This document shows positions 11,001 to 25,300 of a stretch of 64,000 nucleotides of DNA, piece by piece. The position numbers and the translations under genes were made by a program. Each line of letters opens with the position of its first letter. Position 1 is the first letter of the stretch. The stretch lies in assembly GCF_030272615.1 (NCBI RefSeq), contig NC_081407.1:267415574-267479573 (forward strand), given 5' to 3'. This stretch comes from Cryptomeria japonica. Its lineage: Eukaryota; Streptophyta; Pinopsida; Cupressales; Cupressaceae. Under the pieces are notes generated by a model, which saw only the letters and a list, made by a program, of their open reading frames with translations, had not been told where the DNA came from and searched no databases.

Positions 11001-13428
11001 TGATCATTGACTCATATGGACGAGGAAGTCAAATTGGAATCAAATTCATACATAAATATTGGGTTGATAACCATATTGTGCATTGATAAATAGATCACTA
11101 GTCTAATTCTCAATCAAAGAAAATAAAAAATTATATGCCACTTTAATAAACATGAAATATATAGTAAAACATGCTTCAAATCATCACAATTTCAAGGAAA
11201 TATGTAAATAGGTCATGTGTACACAATGCAAGTCGCATAAAAACACCATATACAATTGGAGAAAACTCTTAGATGCATTAAAAATTCAATGAAATTTATG
11301 CTTCCAAACATCCCATCACTATTTTGGTGTCCTTACATTGATTACACTACCTTCATGACCAATTAGAGACTTAAAATATTCAAAATAGACCCCTTCACCC
11401 CCACTCTACCTTTGCAACTAGGAGAATCACTTACTATACTTGATAAATCTTACAACAAAGAGAATATGATTTATTCCAAAGAGAATTAACCTATTTTATA
11501 TTCAATTTTCTTCTCTTAAAGCACCATTGTGTCCTTCATTTGCGCCAAAATGAGTAAAATAACACTCTAAAAATCATTAACATTATGAAAACTCTTCAAA
11601 ATTGCAAAGCTTTGATGCTAATTGTGTAGCCTCTGCTAGATCAATACTTGGTCTTAACACAAAATTTCATCATCAACATTCCATCATTTGTTTTAGATTC
11701 AAAAGAAACACATAAGCTGGTAATAGTCTTACTAGTTGACAAGAAAACAACTATAGGATCTAATAATTGACTGATTGATATATTCTTAGTAACCCCCAAT
11801 TCTGACAAGATCTATTTTTTATACATGAAGCCAGAGAGTAGACTACTTAGGACTCTAAACAACTATCTAACAATTGTCAATCCTTCACGATAATGAGTAA
11901 ATGACTTATTCTTCTATAATTGCTAATAAAGACCTAAGTAAAAGGAGTCAAGGGTTTCACAATCTCACTCGAACTCATGTAGCATCAAAGAGCAGTCGAA
12001 ATAGAAAATAAGCAAGAATACGGTAGCATCACTATGAACCACATTCTTTGTTGTCTCAAAAAATTTATGTGTTTCATGACTGCATTGTTCTTCATTAACA
12101 ATATTAATAAAAAGTAACAACAATTGCCTCCATCCTCAACAACTACACCATGACTGCTACTTTGTGAGATGCAGGGGATATACACATTGTCAGTAGTGTA
12201 ATCACCTTTTGGCTATAGGTTAGAAGTTGAGCTTTGTTACTGCAAGTTAGTTCCTCAAAAATCATGCATTCAAATTAACTATTACTATCGTCAAAAACCA
12301 CATGATTCCATAGATATCCATAAAGACACATTCATTTATCATAAGACATATATATCATCCATTAATATCAAATAGCTAATAAAATTGAGGTAATTGTCTT
12401 AAAAGCATATGAAATGTCATGAAAATTATGAGATAAAATAAGAAAACATGATAAACAAGGTCAATCCTGAGGCTAATTAGTTGAATCCATGGCCTTGCAA
12501 AAAAATAGAATGAAGAAATTTTAAGGTTATACATGTGTTTACAAACTTGATTGTTGTCAATTCGGGGTTTGATAAAGATTTGGTAAATGGATTTTTTGTT
12601 TGGGATATTTGTATGAAGGTTTTGGGGCAAGTTTTTCTTAAGAAATTTAAAACAAAAATAGACCTCGCCACTAAATCTAGAAAACCCAAAAACCTATGGA
12701 TCCATATAAAAACATGATTATGTTTGGGATAAAAAAAATTTGTCATTTTCACACATTTGATAAATATTTGAATTCAAAAATTATGCATAATCATATGTTC
12801 ACACAATCATTTTTATTATCCTACAATACACCATATTATATAGAATATTCTTCACATGCATCATCTTGCACTAGTAAGGTACGACTATATAAAGTTTGTA
12901 AATATAATTAAAATAGGAAAAAATATGATTTGCTAGGGTGTGGAAGGGTGATGTCATCTAATGAGATAATTTAAATCATAGGTACCTATAGTCACTTGGG
13001 TCCAAAGTCATTGGTTCCAACTAATTTTAGGGAGCTTAAGCCCAAGTTGATTATACCACTAATGAGCCACCACAAACATTATCAAGTCCCTACCCAAGTG
13101 GTACCACCAACTAACTCAAAACAATCCATTGCCACCAGTGGGCCATATAGAAGCCACCCAATAACCACCAGTTTTAATTTTGAAGGCATAATGGAAAATT
13201 CTTTTAGAGAGCATAACTTTCACCTTGGGAGTTAGATTTTCACATTCTTATAGTCTGTGCAAATTTCTATAAGGATTAATTGTTAATGGTTTTCTATTTT
13301 TTCTATTTTAATGTAGTGCTTTGTGATTTTATGGAAAACTAAATCTAGAGGTTATTTGGTGTTTGAGTTATTGAAAACATACATGTTTATCTCTAAATTT
13401 CCTTGTTTGATAAGTTATTGGTGTATGA
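8006..13428. other. Non-coding AT-rich stretch
   Basis: I see no ORF with family features, no RNA gene and no clear LTR boundary. The sequence is strongly AT-rich, with homopolymer runs around 8520-8700. ORFs of 60-90 codons between 12376 and 12911 overlap each other on both strands and look like chance. It may include decayed transposon DNA that I cannot name. Confidence 0.5.
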
Positions 13429-15494
13429 TGTAATGCCCGCCAAAATACCCCAAAGAAAATAACAAACTAAATAACAAATAGAGATAATAAAAAAATTAAA
13501 TCGTCTATACTGCAACATAATAACTATCAAATCTTCTAAACATAAGTTAACTTCTTAAGAATTTTTAAAACAATGTGAACATAACCATAACCAATTGTAA
13601 CAATTAATGCAATTGGAAACAAAATTTTAATCATAACACAATTAACATCCATTCATTCTTTCCTTAGGGTACCTTAACGTCACTACTTACAATTAACAAC
13701 ACAATAACATAGATACATCAAGTAAACTATGACATGCAATACATTAAGTTCTACTCATACTTTCTTATCATGAGATTATGATATACCAATGTATAATTCC
13801 ATAGCCCCATTCACTTCCTAGGTTTATTTTAAAGCACCAAATCAAATGTTCCTATTTCCACATCAATCCTTCATCATGAACTATGTACATCTTTCTCCTA
13901 TGAGGAATCTAGATCATTTCCTTAAGATTATCCTACTCCCTATGCATTAGGATTATTAACCATATACATGATAAGAGATTAGGGAAGCAAGTATTATTTT
14001 ACTTCCAATTAAGAACTCATGCAATTAAACCATTAAGAATCATATAACATAACAAAAACACACTAAATAGAATCATCCATTTCTCTAATTCATCACAAGA
14101 TTCCAATCCTACATAATGATCATATCTACAACATGAAACATAAGATAATATGTTATCTTATATCATTTCAACATAATAGTCTTTATTTAAATAGCATTCC
14201 CTATTCTATAAGGGTACAAGATACAAGTACATGGTATTCTTTACATTTACAATGTCATCTTGAATGCACATTACAATCTCAATACATAGAAATCAGCTAC
14301 ACGTCCATTGCATAATGAAGACTCATAGAATCCATATCCATGCATGCTAGCATCAATGAAGAACATCCCAATGCAAGAAGGCATCAAACCGCCCAACCAT
14401 GTGGAACCAAATAGGAACCACCCCCCGTGCTAGGAGATGACATGGGGTTCCAACTCACACTCAAGACCTAGGCTAACACCTAACAACCAAGGGACTCAAC
14501 ATGACATCCACAAGATAACATCAAGAATCAAAGATCCAATCACATCACATGGCTAAATCATAAATCAATAAAATTCAAAAACCATGAACAAAAAAGCAAG
14601 ACATAAGGATAATGGACACATGCAGGGAAGAGTGTCATCACATGCTAGCCTCATGTGGAATCTACCTCAACCTTGGAGCCAAACAAGGGAGGTTATTCTA
14701 CCGTAAAGTGTACCAATGGTCTTCCCAATCATAGATTGCAAAACCATCTCCTTGAAATTTATCATCCCAAAATCATCTCCCTGGGACTGTCCCAAAATCA
14801 TCTCCCTAGGACCCACCATTGGGGCACACAACTCAAATTCATTATCTTGTTTATGTGAATTCCTACTACCCAAACCCCCTAATAAATTAATTGTGATTAT
14901 CACTTAAAATTATTCATAAAACTCTTCATGTGGTTCCATAGGTCTAGACCCCCTCCTAGGAATCTATTGCTCATGGCCTAGGCCCTTCACATGCAAGAGC
15001 CCACTCTCCCAACCACGGACCATAACCTTAGGTTAAACACTCAACAAGATAGAATCTCAAACAACATTATGGATGCTTACAAATATCATAATCATAGTCA
15101 CATCCTTATTGATACAGTCTGAAACATAGCAGGATACATATGTTCAAAGATCATGCAAAAGCTTCCATCAAACAATGCAATCAAGAACCAAAGTATAAAC
15201 ATGAGATCAAGATCAAGAAAAAAGAATTAACAATCCTCAACAGTGAAGCAACCTCATCCCATTGGAGCTTGCATTGTATCCATCCTCAACAATGAGGAAT
15301 TCCTCCCTTTGTTGGAGCTATATAACCAATAGGCCTAATCCTCAACGATAAGGCATGAAACCTCTTACCAGAGCACCAAATCATCATGCATAGATTAAAA
15401 TGACATCATAGACATATCAAATAACTCAATGCAATCCAAAAATGCCTCTAGAGAATGCACAAAATCAAACTCCTCAATCATAGTGACCAAAATG

Positions 15495-17340
15495 GCAATT
15501 CCCTGCACCCCGGAGAAGATTAGCGCTCTCAGATTCTAAATTAGCATTCCTGGAAGCCAGATTGGCATTTTTTATCATTCTTATAGCGTTTTGGGTCTTA
15601 AGAATGGCGTTCTAGGTCCTAGAAATGACGTTTTGGGTTTTTGAGCCAAAAATGCAAGGAAACGCTACAAAACAAGTAAGAAACTTGCCCAGGTTTGTGT
15701 TGACCTTTTTCTGTCAACTTAGCTACAAATCCAATCTGAGATCTTTTGTTTTGCATAACCTTCGTGTTATGCAAACTATGTTGGAAGTGACCAATTGGGG
15801 TCTGTTCATTTATTCGAGCTCCAAGTTTTGTTTTCAAGTTGACCGATCGCAGCAGTCAAATCACTTAAGCTTACTGGATCGAGGTTGGCAGGGTTGTTGG
15901 AAAGCGGTTCCCCTTTCACCCGCTATCGAACAGTGGAGTTCCTTATCACTATGTCGCATCAAATAGAAATACTTCCAGTTTTGTTTCTTGTTTCAATGTT
16001 CCATTTGTGATCGATAATGAGATATGTGATAGTGGGCCTCACCTTTTCTTGTGCTCCTTTATGACTTGAAGGCTCCATATTTACCATGCAACTTTGCCCA
16101 AATCAATGATTATAAGAGCCGCAGGATTTATTCAATATGCACGACAAAGACAACTTTGCAACATTGTTGATGATGTGGCATGAAGGGCCCCACCCAACTG
16201 AGTCATTGCCTAAGTGGACTAATGAGCATTTGTCTCATGGATAATTGTGAACATATAGATGAGGTGGGCTCAACGTTCCCTTGCTACTCACCGCCTTAAT
16301 GGAGAATCATTTTTATTTGATTCAATGTACAAGATCATCGTGTGATTGCATGATTGATTGAACAAGTGCATGAAGCCTAACTCCACAATGTGGTTGATGA
16401 TGCGACAATGTGGGACCCTTTCTCTCACTGACACAAAAGATGACACAGATATGGTAGGCCCCGAGTGGAAAAGTTTTTTTCAGCCTAAATTTCTAAGCCA
16501 CAAAATGCACTTTTGGGTCTTACCGAAGTGCAATGTCTTGATGAAATGAGGGAAGTGGTGGGCCCATTCCCTTTTTGGCGCGATCTCGACCGCCCAATTT
16601 CACTTGGATCCCGATCGGATGGCTGTAACTTAATGGTGTGTTGGGTCTTTTGAGCGCTTACATGGCGAGATCTTGTACATCTATTTGCACGCAATATCTC
16701 TCAATCGAAAGCTGAAATTCAATTTTCTCGGTGGCCATTAGAATTCAATTCTTTTGCTGGAGGTGGTTGTCGACCCGATGGTCAAGGTTCTTATTTTGCT
16801 TGGTTGGTGCCCCAAATCGAATCAGATTTTCATGCAGTTATTGCATTTCGATGCCATTACTCCAGATTGAACTATGTGGATCGTTCTCAGATGCAATCTA
16901 TGCTCATTCATTGCGGATCAGGGACTTTTTCACCAAGGAGTGTACTCGACGATGCTTATGTGCAAGGGTTGCTTCATCAACAAAGTAATTTTGTTTCCTC
17001 CCAGACATTAAACACTCACAGAGGAGATTTTGCACACCATCAAATCTTTCTTATCGACCTGATCTTTCCTCTTGCAAATATTTTGTAACCTGGGTTTCAG
17101 TTATAGTTTTCATTTTAAGTTATGCCTCAGCTATAAAGGCAATTTTTGTATATTTCCTCAAGATCTTCTTTCTTTTTCTCTTGCAGAATACATGTTTGTT
17201 CCTCTACAACTGTAAATTATGCTTTGCCTTCACATTAATAAGATTATCTTGTCTTTCCTTTATTCAATTTAATAAATTAATGTAAATGTGTTACCTTCTT
17301 GCTTGAATGCATTCTAATTTGCTTTCCCTTAGTGGTAGAT
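15495..17340. other. Less AT-rich internal part of the 13.4-22.4 kb element
   Basis: This part is richer in GC than its surroundings. Near 15560-15640 it holds degenerate short repeats around GGCGTT and GCGTTTTGGGT. A TATA-like CTATAAAGGC lies near 17129-17138. Overlapping ORFs of up to 113 codons occur in several frames without family features. A promoter or leader region of the surrounding element is possible, but I cannot assign a gene. Confidence 0.3.
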
Positions 17341-19072
17341 GACTGTGTTGATCCCTCTGTGGATGTTGACTATGAACTAGTATCAGTTCCTCTCCTCGTC
17401 TTGTAGAATTCCAACCTTCACTCACACCTAGGTGATGAATGAGGATAGAATATCGTGCATACCTGAGGTACTTTCACTGATGTCTTGTGCAGTTATAGGC
17501 AGGAAGATCATAGTTTCAATCTGGGTGCAAACCCCTTTTCCCTTCTTTTAGTATCCCTTTCCTTTTTCTCCCTTTTCCTTGTCAGATCATAGATTAGTAT
17601 TTTTATGTGTTGGGTTGGTCCAACACTCTACATTTGGATTTAAAAGGAATTCGGTCTTCTTTGGACTCAGCCTCACAATAGCGCAAGGACCCACACTTGA
17701 GAGGTTGATTCAATTTTTCACAAGGTTGATGATCAGGTCTAATCATCACAAGGTGCAAACTTTTATGAAAACAGTTTGCATATGATCACACACCTCATCA
17801 ATGGGCACTTCTAAGAGGAACAAGAAGACAAAATAACATAGGGAAAACACATACTAATCACATTATGAATGTACAAGGTGAGATTGGCATCAATCTCTAG
17901 CCACATCCATGCACAACAACACACAGAATTACTCCAAAACATGCACAACACTAGGGAAATGAAGTTACACCAAAAAGGAATACAACGTAACATTTAAAAA
18001 GGCATTCCAATGCTAAGGAAATACTCATACTACTTACAAAAAAGATAATGAAGAAAACACAATCCTCAAGAGTTCCTCGAAGCAACTCCCGTCAACTCAC
18101 ATTCACACCAATTTGCAGAAAGGAAATCACAGAATCTAAAGGAGATGAAAAGAAAACTAATAAGGGAAATACAAATATCATTTTGAAAGCTTATAAATGT
18201 CATTCTAAATCACAAAAACATAGGAATATAGACTCGGGAAAGAAATAAGCAGAATATGCATTCCCAGCACCACCAAATTCTAGATTTTAACATTTAATCA
18301 AACAAAAATTCATTCATTTATAAGATCCTTCCCAGACCAAATTTACAATATTAAAACATGAAATCCATCCCCAAACAGTCTTTCAACAACCACATTGCAA
18401 ACAATCTTTCAAAAACAAAATTGCAAAGGGAAGCAAGACTCCAACCTGGTATCGCAATCCAAGGCAAAATTAATCTGACGAAGAGCAATCAACAAACAAC
18501 TCCAATCCAAATCTTCAAAATCAACTCTAACAATCCAATCCAAAGTTTCAATTCAATATTGCAGAGATGTCAACCCGACAACGCACGACAAAATTCCAAT
18601 AAATAAAAATTAAACTCCAAACTATAGGAAATCACCGGCCAATCAGAAAATTCAATAAAACTATATTTCTTACCTACCTTTCATAGTACCGAGGTAAATA
18701 TTATTTAATAATATTATCTACTTACCCATTCAAAATTAACCAATAGAAATAAGGGGTAGATAACTATATATTATATTTAATTATGCAAATAATATTAATG
18801 TAACAATACAAATATAAATGGGGTAACAATAGTAAATCAAATCCCACAAATAATAAAATAATAAATAAAAGGCTTGTGTAAATAGAAACTAATAATTAAA
18901 CATAAAAATCATATCAATAATAAAACATAAACATTAAAAAATTAATAAATCAATAGATAATAAAACAATAAATAATTAACACAAATCAGTTAAACATTAA
19001 AACAAATAAATTAATAAATTATTCTCAACAATAAATTAATTTTATTTATTTTTAGGCAAAAGTGGCAAACCA

Positions 19073-19196
<124 letters not shown>

Positions 19197-19757
19197 TAAG
19201 AAAACTGATTCAAGAGCTCAATAGGGAAAGAATCAAGAAGAAAACCCTATATCCTTGCTCAGATACAACGAAAAAGAGGAGAGGAGGCTATGAGAAGAAG
19301 CCCCCCGAAGATCCGGAGAGATAGATAGGACCTGCCCATAGAAAGAGCCTCTTGGAGGCCAATTTTAGAGTAGCCTATCAGGACGAGACCTGATGAAACC
19401 TTAAAAAACGACCCCCACAACCGGTTATCATGAACTGGGAAGCGGAAATCTGGTTGTCGGAACATTGAAAAACTGCCACGACCGGTTTTCGGTTGTGTTG
19501 TACCGGAACTTTGATACCGGTATGTTGTCCTCGTGACTGGTTCATAAAAGAAAAGCCTCCATTACTGGTGCTAGCTGACAGGCCAAGAAGATGGCTCTGT
19601 TGCCGGTTATGATATACTAGTGGAAATAAACGCATAAACCAACACCAGTAAACAAGAGGCAGACAAATTTTTTTGGGTCATACCGGTTGCCATCAGATTT
19701 TCCACCCATCAAAAAAGGAGCATATTCTAAGTAGCAAAAAACAAAACTAGAATAACT

Positions 19758-20543
19758 TTACTCGTCCATGACAGCATCCTCCTGGGTCTGAATTACAAGG
19801 GCTTTGAAGGCGGGCAGAAAGGAGGTAGTCCATCCCATGGCTTCATCCTGCACCGGTGCATTGAGGTTTGGCACCCTATTTGTAGCCCGTCCCCTTTCCA
19901 CAGGTTGCGAAATTGGCAAACTGGGATCAACATTTTCTATTTCCAGAATCACCATGAGATCCCCAACTTTAATTTTGACTCTGTGCAGAATGTGGTCATC
20001 CAATTGTCTGCCAAATTGATGCAGGTCATTCTTCACATGGCGGAAATTTTTCCATTCGAGGGCATGTTTTATTCGGTCATAAAGTACCATGTAAGCATGG
20101 TTGGATTGAATAAAGTGACATTGAAAGAGGGCCCCAAGGAGAGTCGACCCCTGCCATAGATTATATTTTACTAGGGCTTCATGGAATGAGGTCGGTGCAA
20201 GCACATCTTGTCTTACCAACTTAAAGAACACTAGTTCAAGTAGAGGAATAGATTGCAAGAGATCTAGAGCATTTGACAGAAAAGAACTGAGAAGTTGATA
20301 GGGATAAAGAATCCTTTTGGCTTGAGGGGATAAAATCTCCTCATCGATGAAGTCTTTGACAGCTCTTCTCAATTGTGGATTGTGCAAAAGAAAAAGTTGG
20401 CCGACGTCCCTGTCATTGATGTATCCATGAAAAGCTGCCGAAGGTTCTGAAATTTGCACTAAAACCCGATCGTTCCATGGCATATACTCCCAATGCATTT
20501 GCCTGCACCCTACGCAAGAGCCATTCTCCACATTGCAGAGCAC
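19758..20543 (-). CDS. Unknown ORF downstream of LINE RNase H
   Basis: An uninterrupted frame of 261 codons counted from a GTG. The first ATG (MHWEYMPWNDRV) is at 20495 and would give about 245 residues. I do not recognise the protein. It begins about 375 bp after the RNase H stop, on the same strand, and reads as a mostly helical soluble protein with leucine-rich segments in the middle (LLSSFLSNALDLLQSIPLLE), a patch with many His and Lys, and a Pro/Asn-rich C-terminus. There is no signal peptide and no zinc finger. That it stays open while the RNase H next to it has a stop is notable. It may be an extra ORF of the LINE, or sequence between two elements. Confidence 0.5.
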   Translation of the reverse strand: MLCNVENGSCVGCRQMHWEYMPWNDRVLVQISEPSAAFHGYINDRDVGQLFLLHNPQLRRAVKDFIDEEILSPQAKRILYPYQLLSSFLSNALDLLQSIPLLELVFFKLVRQDVLAPTSFHEALVKYNLWQGSTLLGALFQCHFIQSNHAYMVLYDRIKHALEWKNFRHVKNDLHQFGRQLDDHILHRVKIKVGDLMVILEIENVDPSLPISQPVERGRATNRVPNLNAPVQDEAMGWTTSFLPAFKALVIQTQEDAVMDE

Positions 20544-20918
20544 TGAGATACTTCAAAAATTTAAAAGATTTCAAAAATTCCACTGAGAACTATGTATATA
20601 AAAACAGGCTGGTTCCATTTATAGACAAAAATTACCATCTCAAAGTGAAATAAATGATCGGATTTTAGGATCATGTTTGTGATTCTTGCATTAATTGTGA
20701 CCATAATGCAGTTGAGAGGATGTGTGAGAGGCCTAAGTCTGTTTTGCCCCGTGTGAAGTGACGTTATGAAAATCCCAGAGTACTTCGCACTAAAATTTCA
20801 TTCATACCATCTACAAAATGCATTTAAAAGCATAAAAGCTAGTGTCCTGTCACCCTTCTTGTTCATAGGCACCGGTTAAATGCTTGCATGCGAGTATTTA
20901 TTAGGAAGTATTTTGTGA

Positions 20919-21494
20919 TTAGAGTGTTGTACTTTCCTTTTGTACCAATTCAAGCAATTTGGGAAAAGAAGACAGTTTAGTGGGAATTGCAACCAACTCA
21001 ACTGAAATGCCATCACAGTCCATATTTGCTAATATGTCAGGAATGGAGTTGCCCTCTCTTAATGTGTGACTAACAATGTAGTCCGAAAAAGTGTCGAGAA
21101 GATCCAAGGTGTGCTTTAAAATATACGATAAATGTCAGGTCTTAGATCTTTTCGAGGTAATTGAATTGATAATAACTAATGAATCCCCTTCAATGTGTAT
21201 ATTGGAGAAGCCACACTTCCTTGCTAACACCAAACCAGCTAGTAAGACATTTGCCTCCGCCAAGTTATTTGTACCCAGAGGGATGGGTGAAGCTTGGAAA
21301 GCATACATTTTGCCAAATTGATCTCGAATGCAAACTCCAATTCCCAACTTCCCTATGTTTCCACGGGAAGAGCCGTCAAAGTTGATCTTAAAGAAATTAG
21401 GTGTTGGGGGTACCCATTTTATGGACGACCTATCTCTTACATGAGCTGAGGACCAGTTTGGGGGAGTCCTTATTGGCAAAAAATACCGTTCCAT
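20919..21494 (-). pseudogene. LINE RNase H domain
   Basis: One frame runs from 21494 to 20919 with a single in-frame TGA near 21135. The four acidic positions of plant LINE RNase H (RVT_3 type) can be read: Asp in INFDGSSRGN, Glu in NNLAEANVLLAGL, Asp in IEGDSLVIIN and Asp in REGNSIPDILAN. The domain would remove RNA from the RNA-DNA hybrid during retrotransposition. The stop follows SKRSKT and would result from a CGA to TGA change, as methylated-C decay produces. It is the 5'-most recognisable part of the truncated LINE. Confidence 0.85.
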
Positions 21495-22372
21495 GATTTT
21501 GCAATTACCTTATCCCACCGCGTAAATGACTGGATGTCCTTATCAAATAATCAATTAATCAAATAAATCAAACTCAATAAATTAAACTTCAATAATTAAT
21601 CCAAATTATTAAATACCATACTGTATGATGAATTAATTCATATATTAATAAATCACATTAATCCAATTATTAATTAAATAGTAAACATGCACACGCATCA
21701 CCTCAAGCAACCCGACAAAGGGTCAAATCCAACTCAAGACACTAACCACCAACTTATGCCACAACATAACTGACAAGGTCAACAATTAATCCTAGAGTAT
21801 GAGAGGGAAACACGTGCCATCTCCAACAACTTTCCATTGGGATAGGACATGCTCAGACCTATGAGACCAGGTGGAGTCGATGTTCAGTACCTGCAATCCT
21901 GCAATCACCACTAAAACACAATACGATACATATACAACATATATACATCATGATAAGTAGGCAAGTGAAAAGAGAATCGCAACACCATATCATGCTCGCA
22001 ATGAGTGATAAGGCATCGTCCCTTTCACGAAGACAGTCACACAATATCAACATCAATGCATCACATGAATTATAATCAAGAAATAGGGGTCAGAACTATC
22101 ATAACATCATAAATCTTATAGTCCACATAGGAATATCAAGTACATATAATCCATCTAATGTAAATCCATTCATCAAATAATCCAAAATGTATCATCAATC
22201 ATATAAATCATCCAATCACCATGAGTCATATCAAATATCCATCATCACCCATAAGCATCTAGAGTCTGAATAAGATCATAAGTATCGATCAAATATCATC
22301 AAAATATCAATGATAAGTCTAGATAGGTCTATCAAGGCATAAATCAAAATGTGAGTCTAGGAGGGACACTAC

Positions 22373-25300
22373 ATATGATTGAATTTGTATATTATATTAT
22401 GAGACCTATGTGTTGTTTAGTTTTGTAGAATAATTGTACTTATTTTTTGAATGAATAACTTAGATGTGGGTCATCTATAACCATCAATATTTTAGTGTAG
22501 ATGTAGTTCTATTTAGGGGCCTAGTTTTGTCACCTAGTTTATTGGTTTAGCTGTCAATATTAAGTTCAGAGAAGGTGCTACCTCATATAATTATTTTGTG
22601 GGACCTAAATTTGTAGCCTATATGTTACAAACATATAATACTTAGTAGGAATTTGATGTAGGTGCATTTGGTGGTGATCGTGGTGTCATAGATGTTCCTC
22701 ATACACTTGGAGCTTCAGAACAATGTAGCTATTCATGCAAATACATTGGGTCTTGATCACGATTTCACAAATGTTCCTTGCATGCTTAGAGATTTTGCAT
22801 GACATGGTTGTTATGTGAATTATTTTTTATTGTGTTAGATTGATTCTTGATTGCAAGTGGTGGTTTATCTTCTTGGTTTGGAGATGTATTTCTACTTTAT
22901 TCTTTGAAGCTACCAGTGTTGTAGTTTAGTGTGTGTGGACAATGAGTGGTCTTTATTTATGAGATCATTTTTACAATGTCTTGTGTAGCTTGGTATCAAT
23001 ATTTAGTGTGAGATTTGGAAATGACGTGGATTCATCATCTAGGGATGTATGATCTTTTACAATGGTTGTTGGTGTCATAGAGGAGCTCTTGGATCTTATT
23101 TCTCATATGCAATGATATTTATTTAATATATTGAGTTCCATTGATAGGAGATGGTTAACTTCATGTGATTTGAAGATGTCGACTCTTAGTACTAACGAAG
23201 GATCTTAGAGATTTTGGTTGAGGTTTCAATAATAATATTTTAATTTGACAAACAATATTTAGTTTACAAGATGGATGTTACTATGCCATCTTGTACTCTT
23301 GATTATTGATTAGTGTGTTGAAATGATACAATTGATATTAGGAGAAAATATGTTCATTTGGGACATATTATATTATTTTGATATGTAGATCACACTATCA
23401 TGGTTAGTCCCTAACTCTATAGTTAGTGAGTTAGTGGTGATTTATGATAATTTGATTAATGAGTTGATCATTTTGTTTGTGATATTATAGCTATGATGGT
23501 GTTTTATTGGATTTTTATTAGCATGATGTGACCAATTGTTCAGCTATTTTATATTTAGGTAAGGGTAGAGATGTCTTGTTCTTGAATATTATGTTTTGAG
23601 ATGATTACTCTTTAATAAAATTTAAGAAAAAAAAATTGAAGATCTTACATTTGAGTTAGATGTGTGCTTACATGAAATTGTTGATGAGATTCCTAGTAGA
23701 GAGAGCAATTGTGGCTTGACGTGGCGAGGAGGAATAATCTCATTCCCCACTCTTTGTCTCTCCAATTGTGAACTATCTAATAGGTATTTCCTAACTTATT
23801 TTTAGAAACATTTTTTCAATGCTTTATTTTCTCATGGGAATGAATCTTGAGCTTTGGATGTTAGTTCTAGAGGGTTTTTTTGAGGATTTTTTACCGTGGT
23901 TTATTTTTATTTTATCTCCTTATAAATATGAGTTTATTATGAAGATAATTTTGATGAGTTTAAAAGATGGTTTTGGGTTTATTCCCTTGATTTTGGAATG
24001 GATATTTGTTTTTATCTTCCTTCAATTTCAAAGACATACATTATGGTTGATCTTTTGATCCATGTTATATATTTGATCTTTGATTTCAATGGTTGGATGT
24101 TGATAAGGCATTTTCATTTGGGGTTTTATGAAGGAGATATTCCTTGTAACAACTTGAGCACTTAAAGATGTTGGTAGAAGGAGACACTACATGGTTTTAA
24201 TTTACAATCAGCCTCTTTATGGTCTTATGTTTCTTCTTTGAGGTTTGTGTTTACATGGAATTGAAGTTGAGGTTTATGTGGAGCTATTGTGATCATTGTG
24301 TTTGTGGTAGTGTGTTGTTATTCTACTTTGCTATTTTTAGTAACAATATGGAGGCTCTTTAATTTCTTTCATTTATTAATTTTGGAGAACTTGGGAGAGA
24401 TATGGATACTAGTGGATAGAGAGTTATGTTGTAGTGGTTTGCTTTGTAGGTTTATATATCTTAATGGATTTTCCTTGATACTACACAATATTGATGATAT
24501 TTGCTACACCTTCTATGTGAGTTCTATTGATATACTTTGGATGAATTGATTTATTTTAGATAAATGATAATACCCATGCAATGATAGTTACAATTTGTAT
24601 ATGTATCCTTTTATTGGATATTCTCATTATATTATGGTATTGAGAGTCTTAAGGTTTTTCATATCATGCTTATGTGTTGTTACCTTGGAGGACTTTTTTA
24701 TGTAGAATAGTGTATATACATGGACTTATAGTTGTGCATTGAGTTGGATGTGTTGATTGAATAATGTTTACCTATTATGATGAATACATCTTGGTTTTGG
24801 GGTATGGTTAGTTGGATATGTTAGCAACTAGGTGTGGTTGTTATTCCAACTATGGCAATTAATTCTTGATAGATACTTAAGCCTATTTTTACTAGTGAAT
24901 TTAGTGTTTGTGTTTGGATAGTAATTTGAGGAAAGATTTATTCTTCTATGTGAAAATTATTGTGTTAGATTAGATCTTATCTTTTGTGAATTAGAATGAT
25001 GGGGGATGCAAGGATTCTTGTTTTGAGGTGGTGGTCATCTTTGTTATTATTGTAATATATTGATGTAACACATGAATCACTTGGGTGTCTTTATGGTACA
25101 TGTTTGCTTTAGGAATTGTTCCTTGATATTTAAGTTTACTTTTGACCCCTTATACAATGTAACAACAAGTGGGCGAATGTTATAAAAATGTGTGTTGTAC
25201 ACCTTGCATTATTCTTATGATATAAAATAAATATCTAATTATATGATGCACCTAGGGAATCTACAGATGTATGAATCACATGGGATAGACATTATTAAGG

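Noticed and set aside
12376-12911. Overlapping ORFs of 60-91 codons on both strands
   Set aside because: They overlap each other in opposite directions, have no motif, and fit chance in AT-rich DNA.
15619-17088. ORFs of 60-113 codons
   Set aside because: Several frames and both strands are open, with no family features; possibly leader or LTR sequence of the surrounding element.
25165-25190. Copia-like PPT and LTR start near 25178
   Set aside because: The words fit, but no primer site, partner LTR or coding remnant supports an element there.
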